From positions 1,595,662 through 1,659,661 of the forward strand of contig NC_077232.1 of assembly GCF_027887165.1 (NCBI RefSeq): DNA of 64,000 nucleotides, read 5' to 3'. Positions 12,870 to 24,869 of this stretch are shown one piece after another (position 1 is the first letter of the stretch; each line of letters begins with the position of its first letter). A program made the translations under genes and the position numbers. The notes beneath the pieces are model-generated. The model was not told the DNA's origin. It saw only the letters and a program-made list of their open reading frames with translations, and searched no databases. This DNA is from Monodelphis domestica (taxonomy: Eukaryota; Chordata; Mammalia; Didelphimorphia; Didelphidae).

Positions 12870-14570
12870 TTCAAATAGAAAGTGAGGAGGTGGAGTCAAA
12901 ATAGAGACTTAGAGACAACAAAATTTCAGACCTCCAAAAACCCCTCCTCACCAATCAAAAACACAATACTTTGAGGGGATTGAAAACCAAATCTAAAAAC
13001 AGGAAAGAGCTAGGGAATCCTCCTGCTGGACTCAACTTAAAAGGTACTCCCTGAAAAAAAAAAGCCTGAATTCTAGAACATGCAGGTTTAAGGGGAAGGA
13101 AGAAGGAAGGTCCCAGGATCCTTCCCCCACCTACAGTGCTAGGCCTCCAGCAGTGGCTGGAATCTCTGGGTGGTCAAAGGTGCTAGTCCAGAGGGAGTAT
13201 CTTGCTGGCACAGCTGTGCCAGGCTCAAGGCATTTAACATGGGTGGCAGACAGGCCGCTGGAGGAGAAGTGCAGAGAGGGCAGCCTAATTGCAGTGAAGA
13301 CACCTCCTTTTGCCCCCCCTCTCCCTGCCATTCTCAAGGTTTTGACCTCAGGGCACATCCAGCTCTGCAGATCAACTCTGACCTGGCTTAATCTCATCAA
13401 TAGGGCACATAAGAAGCCTTCAGAGGGCAGGGAAGCTCAAGTTCCAAGATCCCTCCCCCAGACTGCTTTGAGAACCTTGCCGATTGGGCTCCAAGGGCAA
13501 GAGCTGCAACCACTATAGTCTATAAGCTCCATAACAGGGTGGGAAAGCCCCCTTTTCAACTTCTTCTGTTAACTGGTGAAGATCTGACCTCAGGGCTCAT
13601 CAATACCATCAACCTAACCTGATCAATCAGCAGAGCAGAGAAGAAGCCCCTTAAGGACAGAATAGCTCAAATTCACAGATCCAGCACATAATAAAAGGAG
13701 CAAGTTTATAGGCAATTACAGGGGGAAAGAAGGGGAAAATATGAGTAAACAACAGAAAAAGAAAAAAGAAATTACAATTGACAGCATCTATCCAGGCAAT
13801 GAACAAAGAGCAAATGGAACAGAGGAAGACCAAGAAACACCAAGCAAAAACATAGAAACTCCAGCGAACTGGACACAAACTTTGGAAGAACTCAAAATAC
13901 AATTCAAAAAACAATTAAGAGAGGCTTAAGACAACTGAGAAAATAACTTAAAAAGCAAAATAAATCATCTGGTAACAGAAAATAGTGTCTTGAAATCCAA
14001 AATTAACCAGCTTGAAAATGAGGCAAAGCAGATGAAAGATGACCTACAAAGAAAATCAGATCAGAAGGAGAAGGATGACCAAAAAGCCAGGGATGAAATT
14101 CAGTCTTTAAAAATTAAAATCCAACAACTAGAAGCAAATCTCTTTACAAGGCAGCAGGAAGAACAAAATCAAAAGAATGAAAAATTTGAGAAAAATATGA
14201 AACACCTCATCCACAAAATGGAAGACCTCAAAAACAGACCCAGGAGAGACAACTTAAGAATCTTTGGACTACCGGAAGATCATGACAAAAGAAAAAAGTC
14301 TGGACATCATTATACAGGAAATTATCCAAGAAAACTGCCCCGACATTTTAAAGCAAGAGGGAAAAGTGGAGATTGAAAGAATCCACAGATCACCTCCTGT
14401 ACTTAATCCTCAATTGACAACACCCAGGAATGTTATAGCCAAATTTGAGAACTACCAGACCAAGGAAAAATATTACAAGCTGATAAGAAGTCATTTGGAC
14501 ACCATGGAACCACACTTGGGATAACACAGGATCTGGTGCATCTACACTGAAGGACCAGTGCATAAGAATG
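12870..14570 (+). mobile_element. L1 LINE: 5' UTR and ORF1 (broken)
   Basis: 5' UTR-like sequence from about 12880, then ORF1 from ATG 13741. The N-terminus is lysine-rich, followed by a heptad-like coiled coil (KSKINQLENEAKQMKDDLQ) and the RRM start RRDNLRIFGLPED. The frame is interrupted by a TAA near 13927 and a frameshift near 14290, so it is inactive. ORF2 is missing: the element breaks off soon after GGATCTGGTGCATCTACACT. Confidence 0.85.
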
Positions 14571-14574
14571 ATTG

Positions 14575-16800
14575 ATAGACAGAGAATCTCCAGAGCTGGC
14601 AGGAGAAAAGTTCCAAGCCATTGAGGAGACAGTTTACTTTACTTGGGAGTCTGCAGCTGAAAGGGAAGCATATCTGAGCTCCTGTGGATATCTTTGGATC
14701 ATTTTACAAGCATCCCTCTGAAGCAGGAGTGGATAGGAGTTTTCAATACCGTGGACTAAGGGACAATATTGGGAGCTCTGGTCATTCTTTGGACCATTTA
14801 GGATTCCTCATCTGGACTCCAGCCTTTACTTGCCAAAAGACTCTCTATATAAGATCTCTGCACTTTCTGTTGGACTGGTCCTTGGGAGTTTAGGATAAGA
14901 TAAGATAGGATTATTAGTCAGGAGTTTTAAGACGTGTAATAGGTGAAGTGCAAAAGCCAGCTCTTGGGCATCTCTAATCACCATTCTAGTCTCATTTCAA
15001 GCAGTTGGGAGACTGTAGAAGATTCTGGCGAGTCCCAGGGAGTCAGGTCTAATATTTTTACATCACTGAGCCATGTCTCAAAGATGCCAGGTTTGCCATC
15101 CAAAGTCAGGGCCTTGACCTTGCACTCAAAAAAGGAACACTTGGCCTGAGGAGAGAAGGAGGGGTGGATCATTGCTGACCCTTTATTATTGATTATTCCA
15201 ATCCATCATAGTGTCCCTGGTTATCCCAGCCCCATAATCAATCATGTTGCCTTTAATCCTATGATATCGGTTATCCTGTCTGTGCACTTATTCTTGTTCT
15301 GTGCACTAACAGAGGCAAACCCCTGACCCTTTTATTGACAAGCAGCATTCCCCTGCTTGTCTTCCTTGAAGAACTGCCCCCATTTATTCTTTGGTTAAAT
15401 TTCACTCCCAACACCTGCAAATGTGAGCTTCACAATATTGGGCCGAACAGTAGACGTCCACTAATGAAGAGAAGTCTGGAATGTTTTTAGAAAAAAAAAA
15501 GGGAAGAGATAATTTCTTCCTTTAACACCCGTGAAAGATGGAAATGCCAAAATGAATGGAAAAGACTGGATTTGAAAAGCTATCTCAGAAAAAAATGAAA
15601 TGGAATCCTGCTGCCATCAGGGGATGGGATGGAACATTCCAGCCAACTTAAATCTGGGGCAGTTGAGACCTGCAGAGTTCTATTTCTCTCCTTGGCTTGA
15701 AGAGAGAAGGAATAAAGACCCTTACTGTGAAGACAACATATATCCATTAATCCTTTGCTGAGAAACAGACGGACCACCCATTTCATCAGTGATATTATTA
15801 GGATAGAGTCTTTTCCCTTAGGGGAAGGCAAGAGCCTATCCTGAAGAAGATTTATACCAACCATATCTTTGAGACAAGAAATACCAACATCTTGAGCTCA
15901 CCAAGACATAAAATATAGTCTGGGACTTATTTCCAGATTCCTGATTCAAACTCCTAAAACCATCGGTAGAAGGGAAATAGTCACATTGTCTTGGTATACC
16001 AAGACAAATAGTCTTGGTACCATATTGAATATGTTGGCTAAGGGACAGTGAGGAGTCAAGGGTGGCCCCTAGGTTTTGAGCCTGAGGGACGAGGAGGATA
16101 CAGTTATAAAGAAGGTAGGGGTTCTGTCTAGGTGAGAGAGAACCATGTCTGCTTTGGACACCCTGAGCTCAAGATGACTACATGTCATCTAGTGGGAAAC
16201 CCTGGTTAGGAAATTAGAGATGCAAGACTAGAGGACAGCATAGAAATTGGGGCAGAAAATGTAGATTTGAGACTCATTAGCAGACAGATGGTGATTGCAT
16301 CCCTGGTGGTTGCTGAGGTCACCAAGTAGAGGAGTCTAGAGGGTGAAGAGTAGAGGGCCAAAGACAGGGCTGAAGGAACTCCCTCATCCTAACCCAAACC
16401 CTACTGTTATAAAGAGTGATCTAACCCTAGAGGAGGCAGCAAAGGCAGAGAATCCGAGTAAGAGAGGTAGGAGCTAAAACAGGAGAGAGCCATGACCTAA
16501 AAATCTAGAGAGAAGAGAATATTGAGGAGGAGAAAGTGGGACAAAAGCATCAAAGGCTGCAGACAGGAATGATAGAAGGAGGACTGAGGAGGTGGTCTCT
16601 ATTGTCTCAGAAAGAGAAGAGCTTACAGGGGAAGAGGTACAAGGTTGGGGGAAAGCCTGAAAGATGAAGAAGGAAAGGAGGTCTAACCTTGAAGTGGAAG
16701 CAGGTTTTACTCAAAATGTTCATATGGGTGACACACTGTAGCCAGAAAGATTTAGAGCCTGAATTCTACCTGTCTTGACTGGGGTGAGGCTGCAACCTGG
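14575..16800. other. Intronic DNA, unassigned
   Basis: No coding signal. CTCTATATAAGATCTCTGCA near 14840 is LTR-like but no full LTR could be delimited. The remainder up to 16.8 kb shows nothing recognisable. Confidence 0.4.
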
Positions 16801-17599
16801 GACGGGGGATTAGGGAGGCCCGGCACTAAGGTCAGAAAAGGGCCTGGTCCTTACTGGTTTGGCAGGTGGCATACACGGCTTTAATCAACTGATGTACTCA
16901 GAAGATCAGAGCTTTGATTCCTCAGTCATTTAATCTTTCACTTGTTACAGTTAAGCTCTTTATTTTCTTCTACATTTGCTTAGGGCCAGATCTTGAAATC
17001 AGGGGGAAAAGAGACTTATACACCTTAAAACAGATGAATTAAGTAAGACCAACAATCCAGTATTGGGTCATCTGCTTTCTAATTAGAGCAAAGAGTAGGG
17101 ACTTCCCAAGTTGAACAGGTGAAATTCCCTAAAAAGTCCCAGTATCAGTAAACAATCAAAGGAACATGGAAACAATAACCGGTGGATCAATATGCACCCA
17201 CTTTGCAGATAAGACACAGTGAATGCCTGAGATGTACAATTAGGAGAAACCTCCTTCCATCAGTCTCAGAATCTGACTGAGTTTCTGGTCAACCTAAGCT
17301 CAGGCCTAAGGTGAGGGTCTCTAAAACAGCAGATACAGAGTTTCCCAGTTTCCCAGACAGGCAGGGCTAGGTTCAAATAATGTAATTTGGCTTTCTCCCA
17401 ATTCTCCCCATTGAATAAATTCCACTCCCTTCCCCAAGACAAGATTCGGATTAGGCACACAACTGAACAGAAGGGAACCAAGGCAGCTCCACAACGAGTC
17501 ACAAGATGGAGAGTGTTTCCACAATTCACTCCTTGCTGCCCTAAACCTCTCCCTTCCTTCCCAAGAGGGAATCAGATCAGTAGATGGTACAAGGTTGGG

Positions 17600-18300
17600 T
17601 TGTTCCAGCTTCTTCATACACCCTACAGGAAATGCTAAGGCCATGCCTTATGGGAAAATTGAGAACAGATTTTCTGGAAACAGCAGCCTTGTCAGGCTCA
17701 GCATCTCTCCTGAGAAGGGGAGCTCCACACTTTAGTCCACCTAAGTTTCTTGTAGCAGTCCACCCCTATCTATGGGCAAGGGAAACAGTTAGTATGTACA
17801 GAGTGGCTTAGAAGAGAGCATGCTCAGTCTTGCGCATGGCTGGGAAAGCCTCTGACCCTTGACCCCAGCTTCCCCCAGGTTAGGCGGGAAAACAGGTTTC
17901 TTTGTGCTCACCTGGCTAAGAGAAGCCACACCTATACCTTGTCATTAACCAGTGATAATCATCCCTATGTATTGTGTATATTTGCATATTAAAGAGATTA
18001 AATACAAGGCTGCAGCAAGCTCCGCCCTCTCTTCCTCTTGGATCTCAGCTCTCACTGATGCCTGTCCTTGCTGGAGCTTGGACAGATTCCTTTCCTTATC
18101 TACCTCTCCCATCTGGGACCTGGCCTTCGGCCAGGCACTTTCTTCTCTCTATCATGTCTCCAACCTGTGTGGTATTAAATTTGGATCTTTGGACGGGTAT
18201 AAGCCTTCTGAGTAGTCCACTGATTGGAGTTTTTGCTGTGGCTCCTTGATAATCAATAAGGCCTGGATTTCTGACTCATTCCTGCCACCTCATATCTCTA
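17600..18300 (+). mobile_element. Possible LTR (ERV), low certainty
   Basis: LTR-like order: TTGCATATTAAAGAGATTAAATA as a TATA-type region, then a pyrimidine-rich stretch and TATTAAATTTGGATCTTTGG. No target duplication was identified. Confidence 0.3.
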
Positions 18301-18469
18301 ACTTGGCTCCACCATCCCCCTCGCGGCATCCAGAACTTCTATCCTTCCTCTATCTTCCTACCTTGAGGCTTCTCGCGGGTTCAAGGAAGCTTCATTTCTC
18401 CACTCAAACCTCACAGAAGCTGCTTCAGATGGAACAGAATTCTTAGATTATGAAACACAAAAATAAAAT

Positions 18470-18960
18470 CCAGGAGAAAACAATCTAATTTCTCCCCTCA
18501 TGACATGAGGAAGGGGATATTTGAGAGGACTGAATCAAATCCTAACAAAATTCATTTGGAAAAAACAAAAAACCAACCATATCAAGGATAATGATGAAAA
18601 GAAGCCAAAGAATTGGGGAACAACTACCAGAGCTCAGACCAGATCACAAATCAGCAGTCATCCTAAACCTTGGGTAATGGTAAGATAATAAGGAGATAAA
18701 ACAATGGGACAGATTAAAGGAGAGTCAGCAATAACTCAGTGTCTGAGAAAGTGGCAAACAAGCTATTTTGGGGGAAATTCCTTATTTGATAAAAACTGCT
18801 AAGAAAACTGTAATGTAGTCTGGGAGGAAATGAGACTCAGACCATAATCCTACACCATACTCTACTACACATTCTATAAGGACATGTGACCTTAACATTA
18901 AGGGCTATACTATAAGAAATTTGAACAGAAACAGTTCACATACATCTCACAGCTAAAGGG
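18470..18960 (+). mobile_element. L1 ORF2 3' fragment
   Basis: Broken frames resemble the L1 ORF2 region downstream of the reverse transcriptase (LTKFIWKKQKTNH, then NSLFDKNC and VWEEMRL). Confidence 0.65.
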
Positions 18961-20060
18961 AGATATATTTAGAATTTTTATTTTTTCTCTAGTTAAATGT
19001 AAAAAAAAATTCTAACATTCATTTTTTTTCTAAAATTGAGTTCCAAATTCTCTCTCCCTCTTTCCCCTCCCCAAAAGATCAAGCTATCTGATCTAGACTT
19101 TACCTGAGCAATCATGTAAAATATTTTTCCAAATTGGTTATTTTGTGGAAGAAATCTCAAACCAGAAAAAAAGAAGAAAAAATGAGGACATGTTTTGGTT
19201 TGAATCCAGAGTCCATCGGTTAATTCTCTGGAAGCAGATGGTTTTTCTCATCACAAGTCATTTGGATTCTCTTAGAACACTGTATTGCTGAGAATAGCCG
19301 AGTGGTTCACAGCTACTGACCATACACTGTTGCTATTTTCATATAAAATGCTCTCCTGGTTCTGCTCATACTTTGCATCAGGTTCATGGAAGACGACTTG
19401 TTTGGCCATTCCCCAATTAATGAATATCTCTCTGTTGCCAATTCTGTGCTATCATAAAAAGATCTGCTATGTAAATATTTTTGTATAAATAGATTCTTTC
19501 CCTTTCTTCAGGATCTCTCTAGGATACATACCTAGATCAAAGGGTATGCACAGTTTTAAAGCCTTTTGGGTAGTTCAAAATGGCTCCCCCAAATGGTCAA
19601 TCAATTTACAATTCCACCAACAGTGCATGAGTATCCCAGCTTTCACACATCTCCGAATTGATCATTTTCTTTTTCTTACACAATGGCCAATATGACAGGC
19701 AGGAGATGGTACCTCAGAGGCGTTTTACTTTGCAGTTCTTAAACACATAAACTTGGCCAAACTCAAGATAGAGGCAATGGAGAAATGGAGAAAAAATGGA
19801 GAAGTTTGATTATTTAAAACAAAGACTTCTGAAGAGACAACATTCATGCATCCAGGATAAGAAAGAAATTGGGTGAATGAGAAAAACTTTGGGATCCAAT
19901 TTCTCTGAAAAGGGTCTGGTACCTAGGAGAATTTGTAAATCTGGGACCAAGAGCCACTCTCCAATAGACAGTCAAAAGATCTGAACAAAGAGATTTCAAA
20001 AGAAATGCTGAATATTCATGGCCACATGGAAAATGGTCTGTCACTAATCAAGAGGAGCAG
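18960..20060 (-). mobile_element. Old L1 3' region in the left arm
   Basis: Minus-strand L1 C-terminal/3' UTR-like sequence (plus-strand strings such as CACCAACAGTGCATGAGTAT and TTTGGCCATTCCCCAATTAA). Its inverted partner is 48690-49520, so the insertion predates the inverted duplication. Confidence 0.7.
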
Positions 20061-20214
20061 GAACCAAAACAGGCCTGAGGCAAATTGCAAAAATTGCCAA
20101 ATTGCCAAAAAAGAAAAACAAAACAACTGGGAAACCATCGGTGTTGGAGGGGGTTGTGGGAAGGTAGGCACACAAACACAGTGATGGTAGAGTTGTGAAA
20201 TGGGAGAAATTCAT

Positions 20215-20330
20215 AAAAATCTGCTTTCTAATCCCACCTCAGATACTTAATGCTGCATGACTCTGAAAAGTAATTTAATCTCTGTTTGCCTCAGTTTCCT
20301 TAACTGTAAAATAAGGAAAATAAAAACATT
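20215..20330 (+). repeat. MIR-like fragment, shared by both arms
   Basis: TGCCTCAGTTTCCTTAACTGTAAAATAAGG. The inverted partner is at about 48430-48545. Confidence 0.55.
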
Positions 20331-21445
20331 TACCTCAGTGGTTTATTATATAGATGGCTGAAAACATATTTTTAGGAGAACATAAAGCACTCCAGGCTAT
20401 CTGTATCCTACTCCATGACATTGAGCTGGATGCCTTTGTGACAAGCCCAGGATGTCTCCTTCAGGAGCTCCCTAAACCTATCGGCACAGCAAACTCCCAG
20501 GCCTTCTAGAAACTTGCCTCTTTCTCTTCAGCTTCTCCAACAAGGGAAGGACTAGACCAGTGAGGAATTCTACTGAGCAGAAAAGGGATGTTTCAAGCTC
20601 CCAGTTCTGGTACAAACAGCTCTGCTGAAGAACACTCAAAGCTCCTCTTCGGAGAAAAAAGCCCATTTCTGGGACAGGGCCCTTCCTGGGCTCACCCCAA
20701 ACTCCTCTGACTCTCTCTGAGTCAGGGAGCTCAGTAGCAGAAGGCCTGGGGTGGGGTCACACTCTGGAATGGACCTACGGGATCAATCTCGGGGTTCATC
20801 CCCAGCTGCCCCATTCTGGCTGTCACTAGCAAGGACTCTGACCATTCCAACAACAGGATACAGTGGCATAGAAGGACCTCCCAGCCCCTTCCTATCTCCT
20901 CACACATTCCTTCTCCTCCTCTGACCCAGGGACACGGCCTCCTGGATGATCCTTGGCCAAGACCATCCATGAGCTGATTCTGGGCCTCTCCAGGGGCTGT
21001 CTGTCTCCCTGCAGGAAATGTTCTCCCTCCTCCCTCTGGCCTCTGAGCTTCCTTCCAGTCCCAGCTAAGTCCTCCCCTTGGGAACCAATGATTTCTGTGG
21101 TCCCCTGAACCCTCAGAGCTTTCCCTCCCAGAATGCCTCCCTCCACCACGTCTACACGGCTGCTGCTGAGACTCCTCGGTCAGACTGTGCGGGGTCCTGG
21201 AGGGCAGCCGATGGCTTTCCTTTTCTTTGTGCTGAGCAGTGCCCAGCATGGACTAGGGTGTTCTTCCAGACTCGCTGACTTGGGAAGACTCGGAGGACTT
21301 GAGGAAGAAGTGAGCAGCACCAGGGGGACAATTTCTTCTCTGAGGACCACAGCGCAGACCTGGAGACACCCTCAAGCACAGCTCCAGGCCTGGCCAGACA
21401 AGACTCACGTGGGAACAGGTTGGTCAAAAGAAACAGAGGAAGAGT

Positions 21446-21566
21446 GTGTGTGTGTGTGTGTGTGCGCGCGTACGCGTGTGTGTCTGTCCTGTGTCTGTCC
21501 TGTGTCTGTCTGTCCTGTGTCTGTGTGTGCGGGCGCACGCGTGTGTGTCTGTCCTGTGTCCGTATG
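21446..21566 (+). repeat. (GT)n microsatellite and TGTCTGTCC minisatellite
   Basis: A (GT) run, then GCGCGCGTACGCG and several TGTCTGTCCTGTG units. The inverted partner at 46656-46711 is a pure (CA)n run. Confidence 0.9.
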
Positions 21567-21900
21567 TTGCCAGGCAAGCAGAGGGAGAGCAAAGACTGCA
21601 CGCCTAGGCAGGAAAGAAAGGAGTGAATGGTGGTCCTGGGCACTCATTTGTGATGGGGAGAAATCCAGCATGGGAAGCAGCACCTGGGGAGCTGTTGGGG
21701 TCTGAGCTGCCCAAGGGACAAGGACTCACTGGCAAACCCCAAGAAGAGAGCCGGGAAGTGCCGTTGCTCCTGCCTTGGCTGAGGGGACAGAAATGGCCCA
21801 GCAGGAGGAAGGGAGCAGCTTTCAGGCCCATCTGGTGTCAGAGCCAGGGAAGGGCGTCACTGGCTGACGGGGCTCCCATCTGGGGCTGGAATGCACTTAC

Positions 21901-21953
21901 CTGGGCTGGGAGTCTGTCCCTCTCCAAGGCCATTCCCTGGGACTCCAGGCTAC
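21901..21953 (-). CDS. KZNF gene 1, start-codon exon
   Basis: A 53-bp exon whose last 33 bases encode MALERDRLPAQ. The acceptor is CTCTACAG ending at 21954 (minus) and the donor is CAG|GTAAGT (GT at 21899-21900). The ATG is at 21933-21931. Joined in phase 0 to the KRAB-A exon it gives [23 protein letters not shown], the N-terminus expected of a marsupial KZNF, where a short leader ending in Q precedes the KRAB-A box. The total coding length of the four exons is 1221 nt, which is 406 codons plus stop. The exon is identical in the right arm (46255-46307). The intron to KRAB-A is about 11.8 kb and full of repeats. Confidence 0.82.
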
Positions 21954-23289
21954 CTGTAGAGGCAGCAAAGTAGCCCCAGTGAGTGCATGTGGCGAAGCTC
22001 CTCCATCTTTTCCGGGCCTTGTCTCCCCACTCAGGGTCCTGCCTCCCTGGCCCCACCTCACCCCACTTCATGGCCCCCTGAATGGAGCTCCAGCCAAAGC
22101 TCTTCCTAACAGGCATCCCTTGGCCCAGGGAATGTCTGACTTCTCTGCCCTGGTGAGCAGCAGGAGCTGGCCTGGAGCCCCCAGTGCAGTCCTTCCCCTC
22201 TTTCCCCCAGAGTAGAAAAGCCCTTTTTCCTCCCTGTCTTTGGCCTCACTCTCTGGGCCAATTGCTCTTCATTGAACCTGAGAAAAAAGCTGTCCTGATC
22301 CCTCCTTGGGCCAGGCCCTGGCCTCTGCACCCTGAGCTGGGGAGGGAGAAGGGACCCAGAAGGGCAGAGGTTTGCGCTTCTCCTCCCAGGCCCAAGGCCA
22401 CCTCAGGTATCTCCAGGGGGTGAGAGACCACAGGAGTTACCAAGGACCAGGCCTGCTACCTACGGAGGGATGGAGGGGGACAGCCCCAGGGAGGGGCAGC
22501 TTGGGAAGAGAAGAGGGTGTGAAGAGGCAGAGGAGTCCCCTCCCTCTCCTACTCCTCTTCTGACCCCCTCCCTTCTCCCATCCTCCCAGACCCCCAAGAG
22601 GCAGCAGGGTCTTGGGATCCTCCGTGGGGTAAGCCCACACAGAGCCTCCAGGGCTCCAGAGGCAGAGCTCCGCCCTCCTGGAAAACCCCTCCACAATGAA
22701 CCCATCTGTTCTTGCTTTGGTAACTCTTCTTTCCCTCCTTCCGGGTTTTCTGGGCAGAGACTGGAGTTCTTGGCCATTTCCTTGGGCCATCTGAGTTAAT
22801 CCTCTGCCTGACTCTCCCAGAGGCAAACCAAGAACTGGGAGCAGGATCTGGTCTTGTCTCCTTCCCAGAATGAGGAGGCCTGAACTGGAAGGAGGACAAT
22901 CGAGGCTGAAGAAGCAGAAATCTCCTCCCAGCCAGCCCAGCTCCTCCTACACACAGAGACTGAAGGAACTCTGCCCTGGCCTTGCCTTCTTCCCCAGGAT
23001 GGAGCCCAGGAAGAAATTTAACCCAGAAGCACCTCTTGTTGTGTCTCCGTCACTCCCACCCACCCCAGCCGGGGCTTCAGGGAATTCACTCAGATGTTGT
23101 CCTCCCCGCCATGTCCTAAAGCTCTGCAGACCCCACTGTCTGGAGATCAGAGAAAGGTCCCAGCAACTCTCTCCCAGGTCTGAGGTCTGCTGAGACTGGA
23201 GTGGCCTCCGGGGGGCCTAATGTGCAGAGTTCTCCATCACCCCATCACTTGCCCCGAGTATTAGAACTCCCATCATCATTCTCTGAGTT

Positions 23290-23400
23290 TGTAGGGTCAC
23301 ACCTCCAACCCATTTTACAGATGAGGAGCTGCAGCAGGACAGGTTAAGTGATTTGCCCAGGGTCACACAGCTAGGAAGTGCCTGAAGCTGAAATGGGGGA
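23290..23400 (-). repeat. MIR-like fragment, shared by both arms
   Basis: CCCATTTTACAGATGAGGAG ... GATTTGCCCAGGGTCACACA. The partner is at 44210-44300. Confidence 0.6.
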
Positions 23401-24869
23401 CAGAGGGGCACTGAGATTTGGGTCTTGTCCAAAGAATCAATGACTCGGGCAATATTTACTGAGAGAGAGGAAGGGGGTGGGATGGCCCTGGGGATGGCAA
23501 GGCCTGGCCACAGAATGCCCTCGGAATTTTCAGGAAAGTTTTCCATCCTGACCAGTGACTAAGGAAGGGGTCACTTGTTGGGTGCTTGTAGCCCTGTCAT
23601 TCCCAAGACACGGAGGTCACGTTACCCATGATCCTCTCTGTTTCTTCAGGGGAGGGGGACAAGCACACCCCAATGTAAAAAGGGGCTAATGATAGGTTCA
23701 TCCCCCGGGGCAACTTTCCATCTGATTTTCTCCTTTCTGGGCAGACTCAGGGAAGGCAGCGATGGGGGAAATAGAGCAGGCCTGGACCTCATCCCAGGGG
23801 CCTGAGGAACTCCCTGAAAGGCCCTGGGTTCTGTCTGAAGACTGCTGGGGGGGGAGGGGTTCACAGCTATGACTCTGAGCGTCCCATCTGTCTCCTCTGA
23901 TAGGAGGCCCCCCCATAACCCACAGTGACCATCCCTGTGTCCTTTGGGCTACTTGACACTCCAGCCCCACTGAGGCTCAGGAGGAAGAGGCTTCCCAGCT
24001 GCAGTCCAAGCCCACCCAGCTGCCCTAAGTCACACATTGTCTGGGCAACAGCCTGACTCATCTGGGAGGGAGAGACCCTGGGAAGGGGGGATGGGGCTTT
24101 TGGGGGGGGGGCTCTGGAAGGGAGCTGCCAGGAAATTACTAGGAGAGCCCTGAAAGTGGGAGCCTAAACCTGGGCTGGGATCCAGCTGCCTGGCAGGGAA
24201 AGGGGGAGCAGGGAAGCATGGGTAAGGGGAGTCAAGGGAAGGGCTGGGAAGGCGCGCGGACCAACAGAGCTCCGCAAGGAGGGCAGGGACCTCAAGGAGA
24301 CTGAAGTGTTCCAGGGGGGCAGCTGAGCCTGGAGAAACAGGATGATGGGCTGCTGAGCTGGGGAGGGCTCCTGGGACCCTCTGGTAAAACTGAGGCTTGG
24401 AATACCTAAAGGGAAACTGGAGCCAGGGAGCCCAAACCCTGGAACCTGAGAGGGAGCAGCCCAAGGGTCCGGGGGCAAAGAAGGGGACCAGGAAAGAGCT
24501 CTGGCTCCTGGGGACAGGAAGGCAGAGCTCATGGATCCTCACAGAGGGCTGGGGCTGAAGGCGCGACAAGGGAATCTCTAACCAGGAGCTGGGGGTCAGG
24601 ACTCCTGGGTCCTGAAGGGACGCTGAAAAGGGAACTCCTGGGTCCCTGTGGCCAAGGACTCAAGTTTGGATAAGTGTCCCGCAATGGTCAATCTGGGGAG
24701 GATGACACGGGGGAAGGATTGATCATCTGGAAAAGAGCGAGGGAGGCGGAGCCCAGCCAGGAGCTGTCTAGGGGCAGGTGTGCTCCTGGGAGCCCTGTGG
24801 GGCTGCCAGGGAGGGCCAGGGGCAGCCCGAGGCTCAGAGCCAGGATCCTGCCTGGGATTCTGCTGCCCG

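Larger units (their letters stand above)
18960..24020 (-). repeat. Left arm of the large inverted duplication
   Basis: Read on the minus strand this aligns with 43640-49520 on the plus strand: 23646-24000 with 43650-43990, 20433-23036 with 45165-47731, 20060-20346 with 47750-48690, and 19280-20060 with 48690-49470. The arm carries the gene 1 start-codon exon. Its outer part (18960-20060) is an old L1 3' region that was present before the duplication. It lacks the LTR (44557-45132) and the 587-bp repeat (47829-48415) found in the right arm. Confidence 0.85.

Noticed and set aside
13153-13518. A 121-codon frame upstream of L1 ORF1
   Set aside because: Lies in the L1 5' UTR. GC-rich with no known domain.
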